Positions 51,797-61,190 of a stretch of DNA of 64,000 nucleotides are shown here, in pieces (within the stretch, counting starts at the first letter, position 1; each line of letters starts with the position of its first letter). The notes beneath the pieces were generated by a model. The model searched no databases. It worked only from the letters and a program-made list of their open reading frames with translations, and was not told the DNA's origin. The stretch spans positions 558,001 to 622,000 of the forward strand of contig NZ_QYYG01000001.1 in the NCBI RefSeq assembly GCF_003591175.1. The letters are read 5' to 3'. The stretch is from Serratia inhibens. Its GTDB lineage: Bacteria > Pseudomonadota > Gammaproteobacteria > Enterobacterales > Enterobacteriaceae. Made by a program: the position numbers and the translations under genes.

Positions 51797-52750
51797 ATGA
51801 TGAATACCAACACCAGACCCACCCTGTACGTGGTCGGTAATATCAACGTCGACGTGATCATGAGCACCCTGCACCAGTGGCCGCAGAAAGGCACCGAGGC
51901 GATGCTGGATCACAGCGAGCTGCGCCCCGGCGGCTCGGCCGGCAACTGTGCGCTGGCTTTGGCGGCGCTGGAGACGCCTTATCGGCTGGTGGCCAATCAG
52001 GGCAACGACTATTTCAGCCCCTGGCTGGCGCAGCTGTTCCCGGAAAGTTCGCTGTATTGGCCGACCTACAGCTGCGAAACCTCGCTGACCTTCGGCGTGA
52101 CGCACCCCGACAACGAGCGCACCTTTTTCAGCAATCAAGGGCATATTACCCGCCTGAGCCAGGACGACGTGCTGCACCAGATCCCGCTGTTCGCCGGCAA
52201 CGGCGACACCGTGCTGTTATGCGGTACCTTCCTGTGCAGCACCTTGCTGGTAGATTACCCGGCGCTGTTGCAAACCCTGCGCCAGCGCGGCTACCGCATT
52301 GCGGTGGATACCGGCTGGCCACCGCAGGGTTGGAGCGACGCGCTGCGCGGGCAGATCGCCGACTGGTTGCCGTTCTGCGACATTCTGCTGCTGAATGAAG
52401 TGGAGACCTGCGGCATGGCGGGCCATGAAGATCTGTACACCGCCGCCCGCACCCTGAACCGCCAACAACCGGCCGATGCCGCCTGCGTGGTGAAATGCGG
52501 CCCGGACGGCGCACGCATGTGGTGCGGCGAACGGCTGCTGCAGGCAGCGGCGCACCCGATCAAGGTGGTCGACACCATCGGCGCCGGCGACAGTTTCAAT
52601 GCCGGGTTCCTGACCGCCTGCCTGCACGGCCATTCGGCCACGGTGGCGTTGCGCTGGGGCATTCGCGCCGCCAGCCACGCCATCAGCAGCTCGCCGCGCC
52701 AATATCTGGACTGGAACACCCTGAAAACCTGCGCCGGAGAGATGATCTGA
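51797..52750 (+). CDS. PfkB-family carbohydrate kinase
   Basis: 317 residues of the ribokinase fold. It has VGNINVDVIMSTLHQWP at the N-terminus, the RPGGSAGNCALALAAL substrate region and the catalytic VVDTIGAGDSFNAGFLTAC (Asp as base, GAGD anion hole). It would phosphorylate the imported sugar or its derivative. Its stop shares a base with the ATG of the ATPase gene. Finding the kinase inside a CUT1 operon suggests the substrate is a monosaccharide or a nucleoside-like sugar. Confidence 0.87.
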   Translation: MMNTNTRPTLYVVGNINVDVIMSTLHQWPQKGTEAMLDHSELRPGGSAGNCALALAALETPYRLVANQGNDYFSPWLAQLFPESSLYWPTYSCETSLTFGVTHPDNERTFFSNQGHITRLSQDDVLHQIPLFAGNGDTVLLCGTFLCSTLLVDYPALLQTLRQRGYRIAVDTGWPPQGWSDALRGQIADWLPFCDILLLNEVETCGMAGHEDLYTAARTLNRQQPADAACVVKCGPDGARMWCGERLLQAAAHPIKVVDTIGAGDSFNAGFLTACLHGHSATVALRWGIRAASHAISSSPRQYLDWNTLKTCAGEMI

Positions 52751-53829
52751 TGGCAAGCGTAGAACTGGTGAAAGTCGCCAAATATTATGGCAAGCAGCGG
52801 GTGCTTAACCCGCTGGATCTGATCATTCCCGACGGCAGTTTTACCGTGCTGGTCGGCCCCTCCGGTTGCGGCAAATCCACGTTGCTGCGGTTGCTGGCCG
52901 GGCTGGATACGCTATCCGATGGCGCTATCCTGCTGGATAAAAAGAAGATTAACGATCTGGACCCCGCCGATCGCGATATCGCCATGGTGTTCCAGAGCTA
53001 TGCGCTCTATCCGCACCTGACGGTGGAGGAAAACATGGCGTTTCATATGCAGGTCATGAAGGTCAGCAAAAGCGAGCAGCAGAGCAAAGTACAGCAGGCG
53101 GCGCGCATTCTGGCGATCGATCACCTGTTGCAGCGCTATCCGAAAGAGCTGTCCGGCGGTCAGCGCCAGCGGGTGGCGATGGGCCGTGCCATGGTGCGCA
53201 ATCCGAAGGTCTTTCTGTTCGATGAGCCGTTGTCCAACCTCGATGCCCAGTTGCGCATGGAGCTGCGCGCCGAGATTAAATCGCTGCATCAGCAGTTCAA
53301 AACCACCACGGTGTACGTCACTCACGATCAGATTGAGGCGATGACGCTGGCCGATCAAATCGTGGTGATGAAAGACGGCAATATCGTGCAACAGGGCCGG
53401 CCACTGGAGATCTACGACGCGCCCGCCAACACCTTTGTGGCACGCTTTATCGGTTCGCCTCCGATGAACCTGTTGGACGGCATCGTCACGCCGCGCGGCG
53501 ATCGCCCCGGCGTAACCTGCGGTGAGCTGTGGTTGCCGCTGCCCGATAAATGGCGGCAGGCGGTGCCGGGCAGTAAAGTGATCCTCGGGTTGCGCCCGCA
53601 CGATTTCCTGCTGGTGGATGTCAGCGAGCAGCCGCCCGCCCAGCTTCGGCTGATGGAGATCACCGGTGACGTCAGTCTGCTGCACCTGACCTGGGGCGGT
53701 TATCGGTTGCATGTGCAGTTCAGCGGCAGAATCAACGCCGAAAACGGCCAGCCGTTGTGGCTGGCGCCCAACATCGACGCGATCCACCTGTTCGACGCCG
53801 CCAGCGGCCAGCGATTGAGCGAAAGTTGA
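52750..53829 (+). CDS. ABC sugar transporter ATPase (MsmK/UgpC/MalK type)
   Basis: 359 residues. Walker A VLVGPSGCGKST, signature LSGGQRQRVAMGRA, Walker B VFLFDEPLSNLDA and switch His in VYVTHDQIEAMTLA. A C-terminal OB-type regulatory domain starts near NLLDGIVTPRGD. It energises the importer formed by the two permeases. The upstream frame to 52495 lies inside the kinase gene and is not used. Confidence 0.9.
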   Translation: MASVELVKVAKYYGKQRVLNPLDLIIPDGSFTVLVGPSGCGKSTLLRLLAGLDTLSDGAILLDKKKINDLDPADRDIAMVFQSYALYPHLTVEENMAFHMQVMKVSKSEQQSKVQQAARILAIDHLLQRYPKELSGGQRQRVAMGRAMVRNPKVFLFDEPLSNLDAQLRMELRAEIKSLHQQFKTTTVYVTHDQIEAMTLADQIVVMKDGNIVQQGRPLEIYDAPANTFVARFIGSPPMNLLDGIVTPRGDRPGVTCGELWLPLPDKWRQAVPGSKVILGLRPHDFLLVDVSEQPPAQLRLMEITGDVSLLHLTWGGYRLHVQFSGRINAENGQPLWLAPNIDAIHLFDAASGQRLSES

Positions 53830-53888
53830 GTAGTGATTGCCGGTGACTTCTGCCTGAAAAATCGGCCGAAACAGGCTGTTCCCCCTCT

Positions 53889-53912
53889 GCGAGCGCAGAT
53901 CGCTGCGCTCGC
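53889..53912 (+). terminator. Hairpin after the ABC sugar operon
   Basis: GCGAGCGCAG and CTGCGCTCGC form a ten-base-pair perfect stem with an ATCG loop, 60 bases after the ATPase stop. A T run is lacking. Confidence 0.5.
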
Positions 53913-54049
53913 TAATCATCACCCGCTTAACCTCTTTTTAACCTGTGTACGATGCGCTATGCTCGAAAACTCGTCCGGATTAAATTTTTTGAAACGGAGT
54001 TTCTTGTCATGCCTGCATTCTGTCTGTGCTCTGCCCGGCGCGCTTTGCC

Positions 54050-55504
54050 ATGAGCTGGTTTTCACGTGCCAGCGCGCTGCCGTTATTGGTGGCCGGCGCC
54101 TTCTTTATGGAAAACCTCGATGGTACGGTGATTGTTACCGCGATGCCGCAGATGGCAGCCGCTTTTGGCGTGCGAGCGGTGGACATGAACATCGGTATTT
54201 CCGCCTATATTCTGACGCTGACGGTGTTTATTCCCGCCAGCGGCTGGATCGCCAACCGCTTCGGCGCGCGCAATGTCTTTGCCGCTGCGGTAGTGATTTT
54301 TACCCTGGCCTCGGTGCTGTGTGCCGCCAGCGTTAATCTGCCCACTTTCACCGCCGCCCGCATTTTGCAAGGCTTTGGCGGCGCGCTGATGGTGCCGGTC
54401 GGCCGACTGGTGGTGCTGCGCAATACCGCCAAACCGGACCTGATAAAAGCCATCGCCACCATTACCTGGCCGGGGCTGGTGGCGCCGATCCTCGGCCCGC
54501 CGGTCGGCGGTTTTATTACCACCTACGCGTCATGGCACTGGATTTTTCTTCTCAATGTACCGCTGGGCGTCGCCGCGCTGTGGCTGGCCTGGCGGTTGAT
54601 CCCACAGGAAGCGCCGCAAAAAGGCGTGCCGTTTGACGCCACCGGCTTCATGCTGACCGGCATCGCCTGTTTTGGCCTGATATTCGGCCTGGACTTGATC
54701 AACCACCCGCAGCTCTCCTGGCTGGTGCCGGTACTGTGCATCCTCGGTAGCCTGGCGCTGGGCGCGCTGGCGGTGCGCCACGCCAAACGCGCCGCACACC
54801 CGTTGATCAATCTGTGGGCAATGCGAATAAAAAGTTACGCCGTCACCATTTGGGGTGGCGCCTTGTTCCGCATCGCCATTGGCGCCGTGCCCTTTTTGCT
54901 GCCGCTGCTGTTCCAGATCGGTTTTGGCCTCAACGCCTTCGACGCCGGGTTGCTGGTACTGGCGGTGTTTGCCGGTAATTTGGCGATGAAGCCTTTTACC
55001 TCTGCCATACTCTACCGTTTCCGCTTTCGCACCACGCTGGTAGTAAATGGGCTGCTGAACGCCGCCACCATTTTTGCCTGCGCGTTGTTGACGCCGCAGA
55101 CCCCGACCTGGCTGATCGTGGCGTTGTTGTTCGTCAGCGGGTTGACGCGTTCCATGCAGTTCACCGCGCTGAATACGCTGGCATTTTCCGAAGTGCCGCA
55201 GCCGCAGATGAGCGGTGCCAATACCCTGTTCACTGTGTCGCAGCAAATGGGCAGTGGCCTGGGCATCGCCATCGGTGCGTTGGCGCTGCGGTTGGCGGAA
55301 ATGCTGATACCGCAGTCGCCCGATCGCCTGCCGCTGGTCGATTTCCAGTTGGCGTTTGGGGTTATCGGCGTCATCGCCCTGCTGGCGGTGGTAGACAGCT
55401 TGACGTTGAATCCCGAGGCCGGCAGCGAAGTTCGCCGGAAAAAATCCCCTTCGTCTGCTCCGACCGGCGCTGACGAATCCACGGCAACCAAGGCAAGGAG
55501 TTAA
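54050..55504 (+). CDS. MFS drug efflux transporter, DHA2 (14-helix) family
   Basis: About 484 residues. It starts MSWFSRASALPLLVAGAFFM, with the DHA2 motif ENLDGTVIVTAMPQMAAAF in helix 1, the motif C region PGLVAPILGPPVGGFITTYA and fourteen helices. A charged Ser/Lys tail closes it. It resembles EmrB/HsrA-type proton-driven exporters. It is followed after three bases by an aldo-keto reductase with an AAGGAG site, so the two are one unit. The substrate is unknown; detoxified or modified carbonyl compounds are possible. Confidence 0.85.
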   Translation: MSWFSRASALPLLVAGAFFMENLDGTVIVTAMPQMAAAFGVRAVDMNIGISAYILTLTVFIPASGWIANRFGARNVFAAAVVIFTLASVLCAASVNLPTFTAARILQGFGGALMVPVGRLVVLRNTAKPDLIKAIATITWPGLVAPILGPPVGGFITTYASWHWIFLLNVPLGVAALWLAWRLIPQEAPQKGVPFDATGFMLTGIACFGLIFGLDLINHPQLSWLVPVLCILGSLALGALAVRHAKRAAHPLINLWAMRIKSYAVTIWGGALFRIAIGAVPFLLPLLFQIGFGLNAFDAGLLVLAVFAGNLAMKPFTSAILYRFRFRTTLVVNGLLNAATIFACALLTPQTPTWLIVALLFVSGLTRSMQFTALNTLAFSEVPQPQMSGANTLFTVSQQMGSGLGIAIGALALRLAEMLIPQSPDRLPLVDFQLAFGVIGVIALLAVVDSLTLNPEAGSEVRRKKSPSSAPTGADESTATKARS

Positions 55505-55507
55505 ACG

Positions 55508-56566
55508 ATGCAATACCGTCAGCTTGGCCATTCCGGCCTGAAAGTTTCGGCGCTGAGTCTCGGCACCATGACCTTTGGCGGCGCAGGCAAATTCGCCAAA
55601 ACCGGCGATACCGGCGTTGACGAAGCCCGCAGCCAGATAGACCGCTGTATCGACGCAGGCATTAACCTGTTCGATACCGCCGACGTCTATTCCGCCGGCA
55701 AGGCGGAAGAGATCCTGGGCCAGGCGCTGGGCAAAAAACGTCAGCAGGTGCTGGTCGCCAGCAAGGCGCGCTTCCCAATGGGCGCCGGCCCGAACGACGC
55801 GGGGCTGTCTCGCCATCATTTGATCCGCGCCTGCGAAGCCAGTCTGCGGCGGCTGAACACAGATTATCTCGACTTGTATCAACTGCATGAATGGGACGGC
55901 GTGACGCCGGTTGAAGAAACCCTGCGCGCGCTGGAGCATTTGGTCAGCAGCGGCAAGGTGCGTTACGTCGGCGTATCCAACTTTTCCGGCTGGCACCTGA
56001 TGAAACACCTGGGCGCCGCCGAACATTTGGGCCTGGTGCGGCCGGTCAGCCAGCAGATTCATTACACGCTGCAGGCCCGCGAGGCAGAGTATGAACTGCT
56101 GCCGATAGCAGCGGATCAGGACGTCGGCGTCCTGGTGTGGAGCCCGCTGGCCGGCGGTTTGCTTTCCGGCAAATACCGCCGCAATCAACCTGCGCCGGCA
56201 GGCACCCGCCACCTGGCCAACTGGGGCGAGCCGCCGGTACGCGACGAGGAGCGGCTGTACGATATCGTCGACGTACTGGTGGATATCGCCCGGTCGCACG
56301 GCGTGTCTGCTGCCCAAGTCGCCCTGGCCTGGCTGCTGGCGCAGCCCACTATCACCTCGGTGGTGATCGGCGCGCGCAACGACAATCAACTGCAGGACAA
56401 CCTGCAAGCCGCCAATCTAACCCTGAGCGAAGAAGAGCTGCAGCGGCTGGAGGAAGTGAGCCGTCCGCCGTTGATTTATCCTTATTGGCACCAGGCCGCC
56501 ACCGCACCGGACCGTCTGTCGGACGCCGACCTGCTTCTGCTTGCTCCGCACCTGCAGCAAAAATAA
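55508..56566 (+). CDS. Aldo-keto reductase
   Basis: 352 residues, TIM-barrel AKR. The catalytic tetrad region shows Asp56 and Tyr61 in GINLFDTADVYSAG, Lys86 in LVASKARFP and a His in LYQLHEWDG. NADPH binding is by the C-terminal VVIGARNDNQLQDNL. It reduces aldehydes or ketones. Second gene of the MFS pair and followed by a good terminator. Confidence 0.88.
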   Translation: MQYRQLGHSGLKVSALSLGTMTFGGAGKFAKTGDTGVDEARSQIDRCIDAGINLFDTADVYSAGKAEEILGQALGKKRQQVLVASKARFPMGAGPNDAGLSRHHLIRACEASLRRLNTDYLDLYQLHEWDGVTPVEETLRALEHLVSSGKVRYVGVSNFSGWHLMKHLGAAEHLGLVRPVSQQIHYTLQAREAEYELLPIAADQDVGVLVWSPLAGGLLSGKYRRNQPAPAGTRHLANWGEPPVRDEERLYDIVDVLVDIARSHGVSAAQVALAWLLAQPTITSVVIGARNDNQLQDNLQAANLTLSEEELQRLEEVSRPPLIYPYWHQAATAPDRLSDADLLLLAPHLQQK

Positions 56567-56600
56567 GTCGCATCTGCCGTTAATCAACGTAGTATCGATG

Positions 56601-56632
56601 ATCCGCCCCGTTTTGACGGGCGCGGATTTTTT
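56601..56632 (+). terminator. Rho-independent terminator after the aldo-keto reductase
   Basis: ATCCGC-CCCGT and ACGGG-GCGGAT form a nearly perfect stem with a TTTG loop, then six T residues. Confidence 0.88.
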
Positions 56633-56664
56633 GCCGTTTTGGCCTGAAAAGCGAGGTAATAATA

Positions 56665-57186
56665 ATGATTCACAGTGACCTTTCTCAGTGCCGCCTTAAT
56701 ACCGACCGGTTGGTGATTGCTCCATTTACCGCAGCAGACGCCGACGAGGTTTACCAGGCGATTACCCCAACCTTGACGCGCTTTATGAATTTTGAACCTG
56801 AGGCGTCGCCGGAAGCCTTCGCCAACGTCTGGCAAGCCTGGTTACCGCTGATCCGTGAAGGCGAGGAAGTGATTTTTATCGCCCGTCTGCACGACACCAA
56901 ACAGTTTGTCGGCATGGGCGGCGCGCACGATCTGCACAGCCAAACGCCGGAGCTGGGCATTTGGGTAAAAGAGACTCAGCACGGCAACGGCTATGGCCGC
57001 GAAATTGTCCACGCCATAGCGATCTGGGCCAGCGAGCGCTACCGGCCACAACACTTTATCTATCCGGTGGCCGAGCAAAACACCCCCAGCCGACGCATCG
57101 CTGAATCCCTCGGCGGCGTGGTCGCCGGCCGGCGCGAAAACACCAAATACGACTGCGTGGTCTACCAGATTCCACCACAGCGTTAA
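56665..57186 (+). CDS. GNAT N-acetyltransferase, RimJ/RimL type
   Basis: 173 residues. The GNAT core shows LNTDRLVIAPFTAADADEVY, ELGIWVKETQHGNGYGREIV (acetyl-CoA loop GNGYG) and a C-terminal NTPSRRIAESLGG. Acts on an amino group of a protein or small molecule that is not identifiable. Monocistronic. Confidence 0.85.
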   Translation: MIHSDLSQCRLNTDRLVIAPFTAADADEVYQAITPTLTRFMNFEPEASPEAFANVWQAWLPLIREGEEVIFIARLHDTKQFVGMGGAHDLHSQTPELGIWVKETQHGNGYGREIVHAIAIWASERYRPQHFIYPVAEQNTPSRRIAESLGGVVAGRRENTKYDCVVYQIPPQR

Positions 57187-57383
57187 AGGTTTACCGGCCC
57201 GGCCCTTGATAATCGTTTAGCGGCCAGGCCTCCTTCTCCTTTCGTTGCCAACGCACCGAAAAGCGCCCGTTTTCCGGCATCGATGACTGTTTTTTACCGC
57301 ACACGCAGATAACCGCTGCCACTTGATGTGGGATTATGCTAATCCTATAGCATGTAGGGTATAAACACTTGAGGAACAGTCAC

Positions 57384-58133
57384 ATGATCATTTTTGTCAC
57401 GGGCGCCACATCAGGTTTTGGCGAGGCTATCACACGGCGTTTTATCCGCGAAGGCCACCAGGTCATTGCCACCGGCCGCCGCGTTGAACGTCTGGAAGAG
57501 TTGAAAGACGAATTGGGTGACGCGCTGCATATCGTCCGCCTGGACGTACGCAACCGCGCCGCAATTCAGCAGGTGATCGACGAACTGCCTGCCGCTCTGC
57601 GCCAGATCGACGTGCTGGTGAATAACGCCGGCCTGGCGTTGGGGTTGGAACCTGCGCACAGAGCCGACGCCGAAGATTGGGATACCATGATCGACACCAA
57701 CACCAAAGGCCTGGTGAACATGACCCGCGCCCTGCTGCCGGCGATGGTCGAACGCAACATTGGCCATGTGATCAACATCGGCTCCGTCGCCGCCAACTGG
57801 CCGTATGCCGGTGGCAACGTTTACGGCGCGACCAAGGCTTTCGTCAAACAATTCAGCCTGGGTCTGCGGGCCGATCTGCACGGTACGCGTATCCGCGTCA
57901 CCGACATTGAGCCTGGCCTGGTGGGCGGTACCGAGTTCTCCAACGTGCGCTTCAAAGGCGATGATGGCAAAGTTGACAAGATCTACGACGGTGCCAATGC
58001 GCTAACGCCGGAAGATATCGCCGAGTCGGTGTTCTGGGTTGCCACCCTGCCGGCACACGTCAATATCAATACGCTGGAAATCATGCCGGTCAGCCAGTCC
58101 TTCGCCGGGTTGAATATCCACCGCGAGTCCTGA
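57384..58133 (+). CDS. ydfG: NADP-dependent 3-hydroxy acid dehydrogenase YdfG
   Basis: 249 residues. Short-chain dehydrogenase with IIFVTGATSGFGEAI, NNAGLALG, the catalytic Ser in INIGSVAANW and YGATKAFVKQ (Tyr, Lys). Oxidises L-allo-threonine, serine and 3-hydroxy acids, and reduces malonic semialdehyde. GAGGAA precedes the ATG. E. coli YdfG is 248 residues. Confidence 0.93.
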   Translation: MIIFVTGATSGFGEAITRRFIREGHQVIATGRRVERLEELKDELGDALHIVRLDVRNRAAIQQVIDELPAALRQIDVLVNNAGLALGLEPAHRADAEDWDTMIDTNTKGLVNMTRALLPAMVERNIGHVINIGSVAANWPYAGGNVYGATKAFVKQFSLGLRADLHGTRIRVTDIEPGLVGGTEFSNVRFKGDDGKVDKIYDGANALTPEDIAESVFWVATLPAHVNINTLEIMPVSQSFAGLNIHRES

Positions 58134-58140
58134 CGCTTCC

Positions 58141-58167
58141 CGTGCCGCCGGGTTACCCGGCGGCACG
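58141..58167. terminator. Terminator shared by ydfG and ynfA
   Basis: CGTGCCGCCGGG and CCCGGCGGCACG form a 12-base-pair perfect stem with a TTA loop. The loop is the stop codon of ynfA on the minus strand. GC-rich, without a T run. Confidence 0.75.
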
Positions 58168-58482
58168 CCAGCCTGAAACGATAATCAACATCCCCGCCAG
58201 CGCCACACCGGCGCCCAACCAATCCAGCGCCGACAGTTTAACCCCATCCACCACCCGCAACCACAGCAGCGCCGTTGCCACATAAACGCCGCCATAAGCC
58301 GCATAGACTCGCCCGCTGGCTGCCGGATGCAGCGTCAACAGCCAGACAAACAGCATCAAACTGGCGGCGGCCGGCAGCAACAGCCAAACGCCGGCGTTTT
58401 TTTTCAGCCACAGGTAGGGCAAGAAACAGCCTATAATTTCGGCTAACGCGGTGGCGAAAAATAGCAAAGTAGTCTTTAACAT
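58153..58482 (-). CDS. ynfA: YnfA family small inner membrane protein
   Basis: About 109 residues, four membrane helices: [20 protein letters not shown] first, then [20 protein letters not shown] and [19 protein letters not shown]0060 family, structurally like small multidrug resistance transporters. The ATG at 58482 fits the family length; the frame open to 58653 is not needed. Confidence 0.92.
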   Translation of the reverse strand: MLKTTLLFFATALAEIIGCFLPYLWLKKNAGVWLLLPAAASLMLFVWLLTLHPAASGRVYAAYGGVYVATALLWLRVVDGVKLSALDWLGAGVALAGMLIIVSGWRAAG

Positions 58483-58631
58483 GGGCAATGCTTTTCTCTC
58501 AGTAAAGTAAACGAAGCGGCGCTTGGCTGGTGCAGCCTCAGGGCTCGGTGGTATATTTATTGTCACGCCTGCGGGCGCGATTAAGCCGGTGTTGCCTTCC
58601 TCCGGCAACACTAACTCATAAGGATGAAACG

Positions 58632-59000
58632 ATGAAAACACTTTCTGCACCACGACTGCTGCGCGGGATGCTGCCGGTCGCCATGTTGATGCTGATGGGT
58701 GCCTGGCAGGCTCCTGCGTTGGCTGCCACCTGTACTCAGGGCAGCACCTGCGTGACCGTCGATGGCAGTAACAGCGGTGCCATGAGTACCGAAGCCGCTC
58801 GCCAGAGCAAAGAACAGTTTAACGACACCAAATCTCTGCGCCATAAGGTCAACACCCGCGTCGAGAAAGAGTTCGACAAGGTAGACAAGGCAATCGACAG
58901 CGAAGACCGCTGCGACGACAGCCTGAACGTTAATGCCTACTGGGAACCGAACACCCGCAAGTGTCTGGATCGCCAGACCGGTCGTCAGATTAATCCTTAA
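58632..59000 (+). CDS. ynfB: YnfB family periplasmic protein (UPF0482)
   Basis: 122 residues with a Sec signal peptide (cleavage near ALAAT) and the conserved C-terminal half [20 protein letters not shown] and INAYWEPNT-type segment [20 protein letters not shown], as in E. coli YnfB. Two cysteine pairs may form disulfides. Function unknown. Diverges from ynfA. AAGGATG lies before the ATG. Confidence 0.9.
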   Translation: MKTLSAPRLLRGMLPVAMLMLMGAWQAPALAATCTQGSTCVTVDGSNSGAMSTEAARQSKEQFNDTKSLRHKVNTRVEKEFDKVDKAIDSEDRCDDSLNVNAYWEPNTRKCLDRQTGRQINP

Positions 59001-59001
59001 T

Positions 59002-59022
59002 CTCGCCGCAGCCGGCGGCGAG
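59002..59022 (+). terminator. Hairpin after ynfB
   Basis: CTCGCCGC and GCGGCGAG with a five-base loop right after the stop; no T run follows. It may reduce read-through into ynfD. Confidence 0.45.
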
Positions 59023-59089
59023 CGTTAACCTCCGCCGCCATTGCTGCTATTGTGACAACGGAAGCTCATGCTCAAATAAGGACGAATTG

Positions 59090-59389
59090 ATGAAAAAAAC
59101 GCTTATCCTGGGTGCACTGCTGCTGACCGCAGCCCCCCTGGCAGCCCTGGCCTCATGCGAAAGCGTGAAGGCGGACATTTCACAGAAAATTGTCAACAAT
59201 GGCGTGCCGGAATCCGGCTTCAAACTGGATATCGTGCCCAATGACCAGGCACAACAGGCTGGCGGATTGGTCGTTGGTCACTGCGAAAACGACACTCAGA
59301 AAATTGTCTATACCCGCCTGAGCAACGGTGACGATAACGGTGACGCGGCCCAGACCGGCACCAGTCAGGACACCAAAACCGCGCAATAA
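59090..59389 (+). CDS. ynfD: YnfD family small periplasmic protein (DUF1161)
   Basis: 99 residues: Sec signal peptide (LILGALLLTAAPLAALA), then CESVKADISQKIVNNGVPES and LVVGHCENDTQKIVY, with two conserved cysteines typical of DUF1161. Function unknown. The tail is Asp/Thr-rich. The ATG at 59090 with AAGGA is preferred to the TTG three bases earlier. Confidence 0.9.
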   Translation: MKKTLILGALLLTAAPLAALASCESVKADISQKIVNNGVPESGFKLDIVPNDQAQQAGGLVVGHCENDTQKIVYTRLSNGDDNGDAAQTGTSQDTKTAQ

Positions 59390-59398
59390 CCGCAGTTC

Positions 59399-59421
59399 AG
59401 GGCGCAACCGCGCCCTTACCT
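59399..59421 (+). terminator. Rho-independent terminator of ynfD
   Basis: AGGGCGC and GCGCCCT with a four-base loop, followed by TACCTTTTT. It lies just before the end of the convergent MFS gene. Confidence 0.8.
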
Positions 59422-59427
59422 TTTTCT

Positions 59428-60915
59428 TTACGCCTGCTCCGCCTCTTCACCCTCACCCTGCGGCCGATGCCGCGCGGGGATCAACATCGCCGCCGCCAGC
59501 GCCAGCAACGAAATCAGTGCGGAAACCAAAAACACCCAATGCAACGAAGCGGCCACCTGCTGAATCACATCCGCCAGTTTTTCCGGCGTCATGGCGCCGC
59601 GCACTGCCGGCTCCATCAGTTGCTGCACCGGATCGACGGTTTGCGGCAGACGGTGCTGCAAGTTAAGGTTCAACGTAGCGCCCAGAATAGCGGTGCCGAT
59701 GGCCGAACCCATCATCCGGGTGAATACCGTACAGGCGGTGGCTATGCCGCGAATGCTGTGATGTGCGGCGTTTTGCACTGAAACCAAAAACGTGGTGTTG
59801 CACAACCCCATGCCGGCACCCACCATAAAGGCCGCCACCCGCCCCCACAACAGACCGCCGTTCGGCTGCAGCAGCAATAAGATCAACCCGCCGGCCAGCA
59901 GCAGCAACGCCCCCAGCAACGCGGTGGTGCGATAAGACGTCATCAGCATCAGCCGCCCGCTCAGGGTGCTGGCCAGTGGCCAGCCAATCGACATCAGTGC
60001 CAATGTGGTCCCGGCTTCCAGCGGCGTTCCGCCCATCACGCCCTGAATAAAGGTCGGCAGAAAGGCGCTGATACCCATCATCGCCGCGCCGATCACCACC
60101 CCGCCAATATTGCCGGCTACAATCACCCGGCTTTGCCACAACGCCAGCGGGAACAACGGCTCGGGCGCACAGCGTTCCTGACGGATCAGCAGCATCAGCG
60201 AAACCGCCGCCAGCAACAACAGCGGCAACACCCACCATCCCAGATTTTCCGCCTGCAGCAACGACATGAGCAGCGCCGCGACAAACAGCGTCAGCCATGC
60301 CGTGCCCGCCAGATCCAGCGCGTGTTTACGCACCTGTTTACTGGAGGGCAGATAGCGGCCGAGGAAAAACATCGCCAGCAGGCCGATCGGCAAATTGACC
60401 CAGAACACCAGCGCCCAGGGCAAGTGCTGGACGATAAACGCCCCCAGCAGCGGGCCGATGATTGCCGACACGCCCCACACGCTGGACAGATAGCCCATGA
60501 CCTTCGGCCGCTCGGTCGCGCTGTAGATATCGCCGATAATGGTGGTCGCGATCGGCATAATCGCCCCGGCACCCAGCCCCTGCAACAGCCGAAAAGCTAT
60601 CAGCCAGTACATATTTGGCGAAAAACCGCACAACACCGACCCCAGTAAAAACAGCGATGCGCCAAAGAAAAACACCCGCTTGCGGCCCAATAGATCCGCC
60701 AGCCGGCCATAGATCGGAATGGTGATGGCCTGCGCCAGCAAATAGACCGCAAAGACCCAGCCCAGCAGCGAGAAACCGCCGAGATCGCCGATGATGGTCG
60801 GCATTGCCGTGGCGACAATGGTCGCCTCGATGGCCGACATAAACATGGCCAGCATGCAGGCGATCAGAATCAGTGGGCGATGAGCGAGGGGTGCAGATGA
60901 GTCGTTAGTTGTCAT
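59428..60915 (-). CDS. MFS drug efflux transporter, DHA2 (14-helix) family
   Basis: 495 residues. The helix 1 motif AIEATIVATAMPTIIGDLGG, motif A GRLADLLGRKRVFFFGASLF and motif C around WGVSAIIGPLLGAF are those of multidrug H+ antiporters of the EmrB/MDR type. It diverges from clcB across 275 bp, which includes a GTGAC/GTCAC palindrome. It is unrelated to the conserved ynf genes around it and absent from that place in E. coli, so it may be a lineage insertion. Confidence 0.87.
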   Translation of the reverse strand: MTTNDSSAPLAHRPLILIACMLAMFMSAIEATIVATAMPTIIGDLGGFSLLGWVFAVYLLAQAITIPIYGRLADLLGRKRVFFFGASLFLLGSVLCGFSPNMYWLIAFRLLQGLGAGAIMPIATTIIGDIYSATERPKVMGYLSSVWGVSAIIGPLLGAFIVQHLPWALVFWVNLPIGLLAMFFLGRYLPSSKQVRKHALDLAGTAWLTLFVAALLMSLLQAENLGWWVLPLLLLAAVSLMLLIRQERCAPEPLFPLALWQSRVIVAGNIGGVVIGAAMMGISAFLPTFIQGVMGGTPLEAGTTLALMSIGWPLASTLSGRLMLMTSYRTTALLGALLLLAGGLILLLLQPNGGLLWGRVAAFMVGAGMGLCNTTFLVSVQNAAHHSIRGIATACTVFTRMMGSAIGTAILGATLNLNLQHRLPQTVDPVQQLMEPAVRGAMTPEKLADVIQQVAASLHWVFLVSALISLLALAAAMLIPARHRPQGEGEEAEQA

Positions 60916-61035
60916 AGCGTTGTTGGGCTCTGGATTTTTATTGTCATCAAATTATACCCGCCGGGTTAAACGCTGCCGTAAGCTGTGTCTATTTCCCTGT
61001 TTTCAATGGCGAAGAACGCATCATTTGAACATTTA

Positions 61036-61048
61036 GTGACAACGTCAC
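61036..61048. promoter_or_regulatory. Inverted repeat between the MFS gene and clcB
   Basis: GTGAC-AAC-GTCAC, a 13-base perfect inverted repeat about 120 bp ahead of the MFS start. It may be a regulator site for the divergent pump gene. Confidence 0.35.
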
Positions 61049-61190
61049 CAAAAAATGAACGGGATTTATCGCTTCGCCGTTGAAACCACGATCCCGGCGG
61101 CGGATCTGCAAAGATTCTCTGGCCTTCGGCCGGACCGCCAAGCACAATGCTCAGCTGAACCTTTCATTTTTCTCACGATTTTACCGACTC

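Noticed and set aside
52495-52749. Longer N-terminus for the ABC ATPase
   Set aside because: The extra residues are an alternative frame of the kinase gene; the MASVELVKVAKYYG start at 52750 fits the family.
54530-56407. 625-codon minus-strand frame spanning the MFS and aldo-keto reductase genes
   Set aside because: Rich in Gln/Arg/His/Gly as expected for the antisense of GC-rich codons, with no domains; both sense genes are strongly supported.
57190-57240. GC-rich imperfect repeat after the GNAT gene considered as a terminator
   Set aside because: Pairing is interrupted and no T run follows; not convincing.
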